Assembly (NCBI GenBank): GCA_017994695.1
Contig: JAGOKF010000025.1
Span: 1-45,111, forward strand
Length of the DNA: 45,111 nucleotides
From: Myxococcota bacterium
Lineage (GTDB): Bacteria > Myxococcota_A > UBA9042 > DTJE01
Reading direction: 5' to 3'
Below, one piece after another: positions 14,855 through 23,653 of the stretch. A program made the position numbers and the translations under genes. The stretch's first letter is position 1. Each line of letters opens with the position of its first letter. A model generated the notes under the pieces. The model made no database searches. It worked only from the letters and a program-made list of their open reading frames with translations, and was not told the origin of the DNA.

Positions 14855-17685
14855 GGGGGCTCCATCACGGCGGCGCACCGACCGCAGAGACCTTCGGGAT
14901 GCCGGTGGACGCCGGGAACGCGGATCCAGCACCGGGGGCACCGGGCCTCGGCGATCGGGCGCACCTGGATCTCCGGGGCCGCCCGGTCGGGTTCGACCTG
15001 CATTTGGACCCGGGAAACCCCCAGCAGTTCGTGCAGGGTATCCCCCAGGGACTCCAGGCACGAGGCCAGGCGGCTTCCGGCCGGGATCCGCAGGACCACC
15101 TCGGCGTCCAGGGCCAGGCCGATCTCCTTCCGGGCCCGGGACTCCTCCAGTCGCCGGAGCACCTCGGGCCGGAACTCCAGGAAGGTCTCCATCCGCTCCC
15201 GGAGGACCGGGTCGTCGGGGAGGTCCTCGGCCCGGGGGAAGGGCACCAGGAAGATGCTCTCGGGGTCCCCGGGGGCCTTCGGCAGGTGGCCGTAGGCCTC
15301 CTCGGCGGTGAAGGAGAGGATCGGGGCGAAGAGGGACAGGGTCGTCCGGAGGATGCACCGGATGGCCGTCTGGGCCGACCGCCGGCGGGGGCTGTCCTCG
15401 GCGTCGCAGTAGAGGCGGTCCTTCGTGATGTCCAGGTAGAAGGCCGACAGGTCCGTGATGAAGTAGTCCAGCAGCAGGCGCACGGCGGCGTGGAACTCGT
15501 AGTCCTCGTAGGCCTTCCGGACCGCCCCGGTGACCTGCCGGAGCCGCAGCAGGGCATGGCGATCCACCTCCCGGAGATCCTGGATCGCCAGGGTCCCCCG
15601 GACCGGGTCCAGGTCCGACACCACGCCCAGCATGAAACGCCAGGTGTTGCGGACCTTCCGGTAGGCCTCGACCAGGCGGTTCAGGATCTCGTCCGACAGG
15701 CGGATGTCGTCCCGGTAGTCCTCGGCGGCGGTCCAGAGCCGGAGCAGCTCGGCGCCGTTCTGGTCCATGATCCGGTTCGGATCGATGTAGTTGCCCTCGG
15801 ACTTCGACAGTTTCCGGCCCTGGCCGTCCACCACGAAGCCGTGGGTCAGCACCGTGCGGTAGGGGGCCTGTCCCCGGGTGCCGACCGATGCCAGCAGCGA
15901 CGACTGGAACCAGCCCCGGTGCTGGTCGCTCCCTTCCAGGTAGAGGTCCGTCCGGGGATGGGGCTCGGCGGGGGTGGCCAGGCGGGCCTCCATCACCGCG
16001 GCGTAGGACACCCCGGAGTCGAACCAGACGTCCAGGATGTCCCGCTCCTTGGCCAGATCCCGGGACCCGCAGGCCTCGCAGCGGTAGTCCGGAGGCAGCA
16101 GGTCCTCCAGGGGGAGGTCGAACCACGCGTCGGCCCCGTCCCGGTCGAAGAGGCGGGCCACGTGCTCCACCAGGACCGCGTCGGTCTGCACGTGGTCGCA
16201 GGCCCGGCACCGGGTGGCCACGATGGGGACCCCCCAGTGGCGCTGGCGGCTGACGCACCAGTCCGGTCGGGATCGGATCATGCCGGTGATCCGGTCCCGG
16301 CCCCAGGCAGGGAGGAAGCGCACGTCCGACAGGGCCTCGAGGGCCAGGTTCCGGATCGTTTCCGGGGCCTCCCGGGGGGCCAGGGGGGGCTGCATGGGCT
16401 GGTCCACCCGGAGGAACCACTGGGGCGTGGCCCGGAAGATCACCGGGTTCTTGGACCGCCAGCAATGGGGATAGGAGTGGCGGATCGTCCCGGAGGCCAC
16501 CAGGGCCCCCCGCTCCCGGAGCAGGGCGATCACGTCCGGGTCCGAGTCGAAGACCCCCCGGCCCGCGAACCGGGGGACCTCGGGGGTGAAGCGTCCCGTG
16601 GGGTCCACCGGGGCGAAGGCGGGCAGCCCGTACCGCGCCCCCACGACGAAATCGTCCTCGCCGAATCCCGGGGCCGTGTGGACGCACCCCGTGCCGGTGT
16701 CCATCGTCACGTGATCGCCGACCACCAGCAGGGAGTCCCGGTCCTCGAAGGGGTGGCGGCACGCGGCTCCCTCCAGGGCCCGGCCCGGGAAGGTGGCCAC
16801 GACGGTCCCCTCGGGAACGCCCGTCTCCCGATGGAAGGACTCCCGGAGGGCCTCGGCCAGCACCCAGGTCTCCCCGGAGGGGACCTCCTCGGCGACGTAG
16901 AGGGCCTCCGGGTCCAGGGCGATGGCCAGGTTCGCCGGCAGCGTCCAGGGGGTCGTGGTCCAGATCACCACGCCTCCCGGCCGGCCGGCCAGTTCGGGGA
17001 CCTTCTCCCCGACGCTCGCCAGGAAGGGGAACCGGACGTAGATGCTCGGGGAGTCCGCGTCCCGGTACTCCACCTCCGCGTCGGCCAGCGCCGTTTCGCA
17101 GACCGGGCACCACAGCACGGGCTTGCGGCCCTGATAGACCACCCCGGCGGCGACGAAGTGCCCGAATTCCCGCAGGGTCCGGGCCTCGTAGTCCGGCGTC
17201 ATGGTCCGGTAGGGGTCGTCCCAGTCGGCGAAGGCCCCCAGCCGTCGGAACTCCCGGCTCTGGACCTCGACCCACCGGGCCGCGAACTCCCGGCATCTGC
17301 GCCGGAATCCCGACGGGTTGGACCGGGCCTCCGCCCGTCCGACCTCCTTCTCCACCGCGTGCTCGATGGGCAGGCCGTGGCAGTCCCATCCCGGCCGGAA
17401 CTCCGTGGGCCGTCCCGTCAGGTTGTGGAACTTCACCACGATGTCCTTCAGCACCTTGTTCAGGATGTGGCCGTGGTGGATGTGCCCGTTGGCATAGGGG
17501 GGGCCGTCGTGGAACCGGAAGGGGGTCCCGCCGCCCTGCCGGGCGGCCTCGATCATCCGGCGGTAGATGCCCATCCCCTCCCATCGTTCCAGGATCCGGG
17601 GCTCCTGTTCCCGGAGGTTGGCCTTCATCGGGAAGGAGGTCGAGGGCAGGCGCAGCGTCGATTTCCAGTCCTTGGAGTCGTTCAC
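14851..17685 (-). CDS. ileS: Isoleucyl-tRNA synthetase
   Basis: Class I aminoacyl-tRNA synthetase charging tRNA-Ile. 944 residues, full length for the bacterial type. Seen: the HIGH-like HHGH (about 70-73) within PYANGHIHHGHILNK, the editing (CP1) domain, the KMSKS-like KLSKS (about 624) followed by EGNYIDP, an anticodon-binding helical domain, and a C-terminal zinc finger CPRCWIRVPG...CGRC. Start is GTG at 17685, chosen because GGGAGGAAGG lies just upstream and the next codons match the family N-terminus (STSFPMKANLREQEP). Its stop overlaps the lspA start. I see no T-box leader in the 58 bases after glyA. Confidence 0.97.
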   Translation of the reverse strand: MNDSKDWKSTLRLPSTSFPMKANLREQEPRILERWEGMGIYRRMIEAARQGGGTPFRFHDGPPYANGHIHHGHILNKVLKDIVVKFHNLTGRPTEFRPGWDCHGLPIEHAVEKEVGRAEARSNPSGFRRRCREFAARWVEVQSREFRRLGAFADWDDPYRTMTPDYEARTLREFGHFVAAGVVYQGRKPVLWCPVCETALADAEVEYRDADSPSIYVRFPFLASVGEKVPELAGRPGGVVIWTTTPWTLPANLAIALDPEALYVAEEVPSGETWVLAEALRESFHRETGVPEGTVVATFPGRALEGAACRHPFEDRDSLLVVGDHVTMDTGTGCVHTAPGFGEDDFVVGARYGLPAFAPVDPTGRFTPEVPRFAGRGVFDSDPDVIALLRERGALVASGTIRHSYPHCWRSKNPVIFRATPQWFLRVDQPMQPPLAPREAPETIRNLALEALSDVRFLPAWGRDRITGMIRSRPDWCVSRQRHWGVPIVATRCRACDHVQTDAVLVEHVARLFDRDGADAWFDLPLEDLLPPDYRCEACGSRDLAKERDILDVWFDSGVSYAAVMEARLATPAEPHPRTDLYLEGSDQHRGWFQSSLLASVGTRGQAPYRTVLTHGFVVDGQGRKLSKSEGNYIDPNRIMDQNGAELLRLWTAAEDYRDDIRLSDEILNRLVEAYRKVRNTWRFMLGVVSDLDPVRGTLAIQDLREVDRHALLRLRQVTGAVRKAYEDYEFHAAVRLLLDYFITDLSAFYLDITKDRLYCDAEDSPRRRSAQTAIRCILRTTLSLFAPILSFTAEEAYGHLPKAPGDPESIFLVPFPRAEDLPDDPVLRERMETFLEFRPEVLRRLEESRARKEIGLALDAEVVLRIPAGSRLASCLESLGDTLHELLGVSRVQMQVEPDRAAPEIQVRPIAEARCPRCWIRVPGVHRHPEGLCGRCAAVMEPP

Positions 17686-17711
17686 GGGTGCCTTCCTCCC
17701 GGGGGCGGAAT

Positions 17712-17731
17712 CCGGCGGATCGTGCCGCCGG
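17712..17731 (-). other. Perfect 7-bp hairpin in the glyA-ileS gap
   Basis: CCGGCGG, six-base loop, CCGCCGG, immediately upstream of the ileS ribosome site. No T-tract follows on the minus strand, so it is not a standard terminator. It could mark the glyA transcript end or lie in the ileS leader. Confidence 0.35.
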
Positions 17732-17743
17732 GGGGGCGAAAAA

Positions 17744-19033
17744 TCAATCCCTGGCGGCGGCCCGGGGGCCCGGATCCTCGTCCCCGACGGGCAGCCCCGG
17801 GGCCGGGAAGGCCCGGCAGAACTCCTCGATTTCCAGGGCGATCCGGTCCAGGGCCTCGGGGGATTCCCAGTGGCGGGCCACGTTCTCGATCCACCCGGCG
17901 ATCCGATCCATCTCGGCCTCCCCCATTCCCCGGGACGTCACCGCGGCCGCGCCCAGGCGGATGCCGCTCGGGTCGAAGGGCTTGCGGGGGTCGTTCGGGA
18001 TGGAGTTCGCGTTGCACTCGATCCCGGCCCGGCTCAGGGCCCTGGCGAAGGCCTTGCCCGCCAGGCCCCGGGGGGTCACGTCCACCAGGATCAGGTGGTT
18101 GTCGGTGCCGCCGGTGACCAGGCGGAAGCCCTGGTCCTGGAGCGCCGCCGCCAGGCGCCGGGCGTTGCGGACCACCTGGTGGGCGTACTCCCGGAACTCG
18201 GGCGTCGCGGCCTCCCGCAGGGCCACGGCGATCCCCGCGGTGGTGTGGTTGTGGGGCCCCCCCTGGAGTCCGGGGAAGACGGCCTTGTCGATCTCCTTCG
18301 CCATGGCCTCCCGGCAGAGCAGCATCGCTCCCCGGGGACCCCGGAGGGTCTTGTGGGTCGTCGAGGAGACCACGTCGGCATGGGGCACCGGGCTCGGGTG
18401 CGCGCCGCCGGCCACCAGCCCGGCGATGTGGGCCATGTCCACCAGCAGGATCGCCCCCACCTCGTCGGCGATGGACCGGAAGGCAGCGAAGTCCACCACC
18501 CTGGGGTAGGCGGTGGCCCCGGCGATCAGCAGGCGGGGGCGCTCGGCCCGGGCCAGGGCCCGGACGGCATCCATGTCCAGCCGGCCGGTCTGGGGGTCCA
18601 CGTCGTACTGCACGCTCCGGAAGAACGACCCGGTGATGCTGACCTTCCACCCGTGGGTCAGGTGTCCCCCCGAGGGCAGCGCCATGCCCATCACGGTGTC
18701 CCCGGGTTTCAGGGTGGCGAAATAGACCGCCAGGTTCGCCGGGCTGCCCGAGTAGGGCTGGACGTTGGCGTGATCCGCCCCGAAGAGGGCCCGGGCCCGG
18801 GCGATGGCCAGGTTCTCCAGGGGGTCCACGAACTCCTGGCCCTCGTAGTAGCGTTTGCCGGGATAGCCCTCGCTGTACTTGTTCGTGAAGACGCTTCCGG
18901 TGGCCTCCAGCACCGCCCGGGACACGTAGTTCTCCGACGCGATCAGGCGGATCTGGCGGGCCTGGCGCCGCTCCTCTTCTGCCACCAGGGCGGCCACCTC
19001 GGGATCGGACTCGGCCAGGTGCGGGTCTCTCAT
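17744..19033 (-). CDS. glyA: Serine hydroxymethyltransferase
   Basis: PLP enzyme interconverting serine plus tetrahydrofolate with glycine plus methylene-tetrahydrofolate. 429 residues, usual length. Conserved segments include LIASENYVS, TNKYSEGYPGKRYYEG, VQPYSGSPAN, VDMAHIAGLVAGG and the PLP lysine motif VSSTTHKTLRGPRG. The C-terminus also contains the family sequence NSIPND..KPF..SGIRLG. ATG at 19033 has an AGGAGGAG site just upstream and overlaps the thiC stop (ATGA), so thiC and glyA form one unit. Confidence 0.97.
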   Translation of the reverse strand: MRDPHLAESDPEVAALVAEEERRQARQIRLIASENYVSRAVLEATGSVFTNKYSEGYPGKRYYEGQEFVDPLENLAIARARALFGADHANVQPYSGSPANLAVYFATLKPGDTVMGMALPSGGHLTHGWKVSITGSFFRSVQYDVDPQTGRLDMDAVRALARAERPRLLIAGATAYPRVVDFAAFRSIADEVGAILLVDMAHIAGLVAGGAHPSPVPHADVVSSTTHKTLRGPRGAMLLCREAMAKEIDKAVFPGLQGGPHNHTTAGIAVALREAATPEFREYAHQVVRNARRLAAALQDQGFRLVTGGTDNHLILVDVTPRGLAGKAFARALSRAGIECNANSIPNDPRKPFDPSGIRLGAAAVTSRGMGEAEMDRIAGWIENVARHWESPEALDRIALEIEEFCRAFPAPGLPVGDEDPGPRAAARD

Positions 19034-20343
19034 GGGTTCCTCTCCTCCTGCGAAGGATGCATCGCGTCCTGGAAGTTGCGCATCGCGCAGAAGCGGTCTC
19101 CGCACATGCTGCAGTACCGGGACTTGCGGAATTGCGGCTCCGGAAGGCTCTGGTCGTGGTACTCCCGGGCCCGGTCGGGGTCCAGGGCCAGTGCGAACTG
19201 GCTCTCCCAGTCGAAGGACGCCCGGGCCCGGGCCATCCGGTCGTCCCGTTCCCGGGCCCCGGGGCGCCCCCGGGCGATGTCCGCGGCGTGGGCCGCGATC
19301 CGGAACGCCATCAGGCCCTCCCGGACGTCCGGGGCCTGGGGGAGGCCCAGGTGCTCCTTCGGGGTGACGTAGCACAGGAAGTCGGCGCCCGCCGTCGCCG
19401 CCAGGGCGCCTCCGATGGCCCCGGCGACGTGGTCGTAGCCCGCGGCGACGTCGGTCACCAGGGGTCCCAGGACGTAGAAGGGGGCGCCGTGGCAGACCTC
19501 CTTCTGGCGGCGAACGTTCTCCACCACCTGGTCCAGGGGGACGTGGCCCGGCCCCTCGATCATCACCTGGACGTCCCGGTCCCAGGCCCGGAGGGTCAGG
19601 GTCCCCAGGGCCTGAAGTTCGGCGAACTGGGCCGCGTCGGAGGCATCGGCCAGGCACCCCGGCCGGAGCCCATCGCCCAGGCTCAGCGTCACGTCGTGGC
19701 GGGCGGCGATCTCCAGCACCCGGTCGAAGTGCTCCCAGTAGGGGTTCTCCCGGTCGTTGCGGACCATCCACCGGGCCAGCAGGGCTCCTCCCCGGCTCAC
19801 GATCCCGGTCACGCGGCGATCGGCCAGGGGCAGGAACTCCCGGCGCAGCCCGGCGTGGATCGTCATGAAATCGACGCCCTGGGCCGCCTGGCGCTCGATC
19901 ACCTCGAAGAAGGCCTCCAGGGGGAGGTCCTCGATCTCCCGGACCCAGGTGGCCGCCTGATAGAGCGGCACGGTGCCCAGGGGGGCCGGGCAGGCCTCGA
20001 TCACCGCCTTCCGCACCTCGTCCACGTCGGGTCCGACCGAGAGGTCCATCACCGCGTCGGCGCCGTGGCGCAGAGCCACCCGGACCTTCTCCACCTCCTC
20101 CGACAGGCAGGAGGTGGTCGGGGATCGCCCCAGGTTCACATTGACCTTGACCCGCATGGAGGCGCCGATTCCCGTGGGCCGCAGCCCCCGGTGGCCGGGA
20201 TTGGCCGGGATCACCGCGGTCCCATCGGCCAGCGCCTCCCGCACCTCCTCCACGTCCAGGCCCTCGTCCCGGGCCACGGCGATCATCTCGGGGCTGGCCT
20301 CTCCCATTCGCGCCATCGCCCGCTGGGTGCGTGTCCGCTGCAC
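19030..20343 (-). CDS. thiC: Phosphomethylpyrimidine synthase
   Basis: Radical SAM enzyme that converts aminoimidazole ribotide to hydroxymethylpyrimidine phosphate in thiamine biosynthesis. 437 residues, the shorter bacterial form. Characteristic stretches: RVKVNVNLGRSP, ADAVMDLSVGPD, FMTIHAGL, TGIVSRGGALL, SLGDGLRPGC, MIEGPGHVP and the C-terminal cluster motif CSMCGDRFC (CX2CX4C). I chose GTG at 20343 because GGGAGG stands 7 bases upstream; ATG codons at 20316 and 20307 lack such a site. The mapped promoter leaves a leader of only about 40 bases, which shows no TPP riboswitch. Confidence 0.96.
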   Translation of the reverse strand: MQRTRTQRAMARMGEASPEMIAVARDEGLDVEEVREALADGTAVIPANPGHRGLRPTGIGASMRVKVNVNLGRSPTTSCLSEEVEKVRVALRHGADAVMDLSVGPDVDEVRKAVIEACPAPLGTVPLYQAATWVREIEDLPLEAFFEVIERQAAQGVDFMTIHAGLRREFLPLADRRVTGIVSRGGALLARWMVRNDRENPYWEHFDRVLEIAARHDVTLSLGDGLRPGCLADASDAAQFAELQALGTLTLRAWDRDVQVMIEGPGHVPLDQVVENVRRQKEVCHGAPFYVLGPLVTDVAAGYDHVAGAIGGALAATAGADFLCYVTPKEHLGLPQAPDVREGLMAFRIAAHAADIARGRPGARERDDRMARARASFDWESQFALALDPDRAREYHDQSLPEPQFRKSRYCSMCGDRFCAMRNFQDAMHPSQEERNP

Positions 20344-20389
20344 GTCCGTTCCTCCCGTCCGTCCCGGCCGTTCCGGGCACGGTGGCCGG

Positions 20390-20419
20390 ACTCTACCCCC
20401 GACGGGGCCGCCCTGTCCA
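20390..20419 (-). promoter_or_regulatory. thiC-glyA promoter
   Basis: TGGACA (20419-20414), 18-base spacer, TAGAGT (20395-20390) on the minus strand. Predicted start near 20383, 40 bases before the thiC GTG. Confidence 0.65.
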
Positions 20420-20467
20420 GGAACCGCCCGGATCGCCGCGGCAGACGATCCGGTCATCCGGCCCCCG

Positions 20468-20496
20468 CTGACCGGGGAGGACCCCGGGGATAGAAT
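20468..20496 (+). promoter_or_regulatory. Promoter of the HD-domain gene
   Basis: CTGACC (20468-20473), 17-base spacer, TAGAAT (20491-20496), followed by a leader of about 25 bases to the ATG at 20528. Back to back with the thiC promoter. Confidence 0.6.
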
Positions 20497-20527
20497 CGGG
20501 ACCGTCGGGACACGGGGGCAGCCGTTC

Positions 20528-21721
20528 ATGATCCGCAAGGCCCTGATCGAACGGATCTTCGAGGGGTTCTCCATCCAGCGCTGGAACGACATGGCCCGGC
20601 CGATGGACCTGGTGGAGATGGACAAGCATGGCCACAAGATGGCCCTGGCCTGGATGATCGCCCGGGAGGAGGAGGACCAGGGCCGGCCGGTGCACTGGAC
20701 CCACCTGGTGGAGGGGGCGATCTTCGAACTGTTCCGGCGCATCGTGATCGCCGACATCAAGGCCACCATCCAGCGGGACATCCGCCGGCGGTCGCCCGAG
20801 GTGGCGGCCCGCCTGGACGACTTCGCGATCCGGTCCATCGCGCCTCTGCTTCCCGACGAGGCCTTGCGGCGCCGGATGGCCGAATACCTGAAATCCGACG
20901 GGGATTTCGACCCGGCCGCCCGGCGGATCCTGGACGCCGCCCATGCCCTGGCGACCCGGTGGGAGTACCGCCTGCTGCGGCCGATCAACGGGATCAGTCA
21001 CCGGATTGAGGACCTGGACCGGTGGATGGAACGGGATCTGGACCCCCACCTGGAGATCGCCGGGGTCCGGAGCCTGGTCACCCGGGCTCCCCAGGCCGGA
21101 TTCGGGGACCTGGTGGCCCAGTTGCGCTTCCAGGTCCGGTGGAGCCAGACGCCCCGGGTGCCCCGGACCTCGGTCCTGGGTCACTCGATGTACGTGGCCG
21201 TGCTTGCCTTCCTGGTCCTCCGGGAGATGGGGGCCTGTCCCCGGCGGATCCGGAACGGGGTGTTCGGGGCCCTCTTCCACGATCTTCCGGAAGCCCTGAC
21301 GCGGGACATCCCCTCGCCGATCAAGGGGTCGGACCCGGGGCTCCAGGAGGTCATCGGGCAGATCGAGCGGGCCCTGGTGGAGGAGCAGGTGTACCCGCTG
21401 CTCCCGGAGGCCTGGGCCGCCGATCTCCGGTACCTGATCCAGGACGAATTCGCCTCGCGGGTGCGGGTGGACGGTGGGGTCCGGCCGGTCTCCACCGAGG
21501 CCATCCAGGCGGCGTACAACGAGGACCGGTTCGACGGCTACGACGGCGAGGTAGTGAAGGTCTGCGACCACCTGGCGGCCTTCGTGGAGGCCAGGGCCTC
21601 CCTGGACATGGGCATCCGGACGGCCCACCTGGAACACGGCGTCGGCCACCTGCGGGCCCTGTACCGGGACCGGACGCTGGCCGGGGTGGACCTGGGGGCC
21701 CTCTACGCGGACTTCGGGTGA
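20528..21721 (+). CDS. Two-part HD-domain protein, YfbR-like phosphohydrolase
   Basis: 397 residues. The C-terminal half carries the HD-phosphohydrolase motif in YfbR-like form: H of GHSMYVAVLA, then FHDLPEALTRDIPSPIK (the HD pair and following Glu), and a late CDHLAAF aspartate. YfbR is a 5'-deoxynucleotidase. The N-terminal half (MDKHGHKMALAWMIAREEE and EGAIFELFRRIVIADIK) looks like a second, more degraded copy with the HD dyad absent, an architecture I recall from uncharacterised HD proteins in Firmicutes. Substrate is therefore uncertain; a deoxynucleotide or nucleotide-signal phosphatase is the best guess. The gene has its own promoter and overlaps the end of the convergent radical SAM gene by 19 bases. 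Confidence 0.75.
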   Translation: MIRKALIERIFEGFSIQRWNDMARPMDLVEMDKHGHKMALAWMIAREEEDQGRPVHWTHLVEGAIFELFRRIVIADIKATIQRDIRRRSPEVAARLDDFAIRSIAPLLPDEALRRRMAEYLKSDGDFDPAARRILDAAHALATRWEYRLLRPINGISHRIEDLDRWMERDLDPHLEIAGVRSLVTRAPQAGFGDLVAQLRFQVRWSQTPRVPRTSVLGHSMYVAVLAFLVLREMGACPRRIRNGVFGALFHDLPEALTRDIPSPIKGSDPGLQEVIGQIERALVEEQVYPLLPEAWAADLRYLIQDEFASRVRVDGGVRPVSTEAIQAAYNEDRFDGYDGEVVKVCDHLAAFVEARASLDMGIRTAHLEHGVGHLRALYRDRTLAGVDLGALYADFG

Positions 21722-22857
21722 GGGTCCGGCGGGGTCGCCTCGGCCTCCTTCGCCTGGAGGTAGAGGCACCGGGCGAAGGAAGCGCCCGGTTCGGTATAGA
21801 GGTGCAACGCCCCGCCCCGGCACCAGTCCCAGTGATCGCAGGTCCCGCAGGGGCCCCGCCGGGTCCAGGATCGGTCCCGGAAGACCTGGTAGCGCCGCTC
21901 CCAGACGTCCTTCAACCGCTCCCGGCGGATGTCCCCCTGGTGGAAGGCCGGGGACAGTTCGGGGCAGGCCCCGATGTGACCGTCGGCCAGGATCCCGGCC
22001 ACCTCGACCCCGGCCCGGCACTGGGCCAGGTAGGGCCGGACCCGTCCCTCGAACCGCCAGCCCAGGAACCCCTCCTCCGAGTGCTCCGGCACGGGCAGCC
22101 GGGGGTCCTGGCGGGCCTCCAGGACCCACTCCAGCAGCGCGCGGACCTCGGCGGGTCCCGGCACCAGGTCGGGTCGTTCCCGGGCCCGGCCGATGGGCAT
22201 CACGGGGGCGACCCGCCACAGGGGCACCCGCATCCCGGCCAGCAGGGCCCGCATGCGTGGAAGGTGCGGGATGGCCGGGCGGGTCAGCGTCGAGAGGGCC
22301 TCCAGTTTCCCCGGGAAGCCGGCCTCCTGGAGGAGCCGGATCGCTCGGGCAGCGCGGTCGAAGGCCCCAGGTCCCCGCTGGGCGTCGTTGATTTCCGGGG
22401 GGCCGTCCAGGCTGACGGAGATCGACCCCATCCGGGCCTGGACCAGGGCCCGGGCGAAGGACGCGTCCAGCAGCAGGCCGTTGGTGACCATGCCGTAGGC
22501 GAAGCCCCGGTCCCGGAGGGCCTCGAAGACCCGCAGGATGCCGGGCTTCAGCAGGGGCTCCCCGCCGGTCACGGCCACCATGATGGACCGGGGGTCGAAG
22601 TCCCGGGCCACCTGGTCGATCACCTCGATCCACTCGGCGGCTTCCAGTTCGGTCCCGGGCCCCTCTCCCGTGCAGGAGGACCCGCAGTAGGCGCAGGCCA
22701 GGTTGCACCGGCGGGTCACCTCCAGGAAGAGGTAGCGGAGGGGGTGTTCCCGGGCCTTGTCGTCCAGGCGTCGTGCATGGGCCCGCCAGGCCTCCAGGTA
22801 CCTCTCCCGGGTCGTCGTGGGGCTCGGCGTCGGATCGCCGTCGGCCGGGTCGTTCAT
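21703..22857 (-). CDS. Radical SAM/SPASM peptide-modifying enzyme candidate
   Basis: 384 residues. The radical SAM cluster motif is CNLACAYC (CX3CX2C, Cys51, 55, 58). TGGEPLL (97-103) and SVSLDGPPE complete the core barrel. A SPASM-type C-terminus has Cys280, GX4C with Cys298, then Cys337, 340, 346 and 364; the usual CX2CX5CX3C run lacks its last Cys, so auxiliary cluster ligation may be altered. SPASM enzymes mostly modify ribosomal peptides or proteins. PLRYLFLEVTRRCNLACAYC resembles, from memory, the enzyme of the NCBIfam rSAM/lipoprotein system (TIGR04133). It starts 8 bases after the Cys-rich YGPPP lipoprotein gene with no strong ribosome site of its own, implying translational coupling. 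I infer that the lipoprotein is its substrate. Confidence 0.87.
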   Translation of the reverse strand: MNDPADGDPTPSPTTTRERYLEAWRAHARRLDDKAREHPLRYLFLEVTRRCNLACAYCGSSCTGEGPGTELEAAEWIEVIDQVARDFDPRSIMVAVTGGEPLLKPGILRVFEALRDRGFAYGMVTNGLLLDASFARALVQARMGSISVSLDGPPEINDAQRGPGAFDRAARAIRLLQEAGFPGKLEALSTLTRPAIPHLPRMRALLAGMRVPLWRVAPVMPIGRARERPDLVPGPAEVRALLEWVLEARQDPRLPVPEHSEEGFLGWRFEGRVRPYLAQCRAGVEVAGILADGHIGACPELSPAFHQGDIRRERLKDVWERRYQVFRDRSWTRRGPCGTCDHWDWCRGGALHLYTEPGASFARCLYLQAKEAEATPPDPHPKSA

Positions 22858-22865
22858 CGAGGGTC

Positions 22866-23624
22866 TCAGCGGGAGGGGCTCGGAGGAGGAGGCCCGTAGA
22901 GGATCACGACGGGCTCGTCCTTCGAGACGTCCGGGGGCTCGGCATCCGCCGCGTCCACCGGGGGCAGTTCCGTCGGTTCCACGACGTCCACCGGGGGCGT
23001 TCCCTCGGCGCACAGGTACCAGGTCCCCCCGGTGCAGGGATCGGTGACCGGGTGGGCCTTGTCGCAGTAGTAGTTCTCGCCCCAGGGGCGGCAGTCCTCG
23101 TCGCGGACGCAGGGAGGGGGCCCGTAGGCGACCACCGGCTCGCAGTCCCGGGACACGTCGGCCGGGACGTCCGGGGGTGCCACGTCCAGGGGCTCCACCG
23201 CGTCGCCCTGCCGGCACATCGGCCAGGCGACCGAACCCCCGCAGGGGTCCGTGAAGACGTTTCCGGTGTCGCAGTACCAGCCGCTGCCGTATTGCTGGCG
23301 GCAGTCCTCGTCGGTTTCGCAGGGCTGGGGACCGTAGTAGGTGACCTGGGGGCAGTCCCTCGGGAGGTCCGCGTTCGGGATCTGGTCCACTGGGGACCCG
23401 TCGCCAGGGTGGGCATCCGGTGGGGACGGGTCCGGCGCGAGGGTGTCCCCGGGATCGGAGACGTCCACGATGTCCACCGGAGAGGAGGAATCCTCGCCGG
23501 CGGGCGCCAGGCATCCCCCGCTCCCGGCGAAGAGGCCCCCGGACAGCACCATCGAGGCCCACCGGAAAACCCTGGCCAGGCCGCTGCGGCCCAGGTCGAT
23601 CAGCGCCATCAGCACCATCAGCAT
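22866..23624 (-). CDS. Cys-rich predicted lipoprotein with repeated YGPxP motif, candidate radical SAM substrate
   Basis: 252 residues from the ATG at 23624, which has GGAGGG 6 bases upstream (a TTG at 23630 is too close to that site). The N-terminal export signal ends in SGGLFAGSGGC with Cys38 as a probable lipidation site, though the lipobox lacks the usual Leu at -3. A long Asp/Pro/Ser linker follows (39-90). Two homologous units come next, residues 91-137 and 161-205, each with six cysteines in the same spacing and reading C-x4-5-YGPxPC-x3-DEDC...YYC/WYC...TDPC-GG...C. The last 17 residues restart the unit (DEPVVILYGPPPP) and stop right after the motif. I know of no characterised function. 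Tight coupling to the radical SAM gene suggests that YGPxP is modified; a surface or periplasmic location is likely. Confidence 0.8.
   Translation of the reverse strand: MLMVLMALIDLGRSGLARVFRWASMVLSGGLFAGSGGCLAPAGEDSSSPVDIVDVSDPGDTLAPDPSPPDAHPGDGSPVDQIPNADLPRDCPQVTYYGPQPCETDEDCRQQYGSGWYCDTGNVFTDPCGGSVAWPMCRQGDAVEPLDVAPPDVPADVSRDCEPVVAYGPPPCVRDEDCRPWGENYYCDKAHPVTDPCTGGTWYLCAEGTPPVDVVEPTELPPVDAADAEPPDVSKDEPVVILYGPPPPSPSR
22881..23354 (-). repeat. Protein-level tandem repeat: two six-Cys units plus truncated third, each headed by YGPxP
   Basis: Unit 1 at 23214-23354, unit 2 at 23010-23144, truncated unit 3 at the C-terminus. YGPxP motifs are encoded at 23322-23336 (YGPQP, preceded by another Tyr), 23112-23126 (YGPPP) and 22881-22898 (YGPPPP). 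Units are about 70 codons apart and separated by Asp/Pro/Val linkers (LDVAPPDVPADVSRD; VDVVEPTELPPVDAAD). The motif is kept even where the rest of the third unit is gone. Confidence 0.8.
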
Positions 23625-23653
23625 GGGCAACCCTCCGGACCGGGAACGACCAG

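Noticed and set aside
17686-17743. T-box leader or attenuator for ileS
   Set aside because: The gap after glyA is only 58 bases. It holds a 7-bp hairpin but no T-box bulge sequence or specifier structure.
14758-18117. Long plus-strand open frame opposite ileS and lspA
   Set aside because: Antisense to two unmistakable conserved genes; no motif and no ribosome site.
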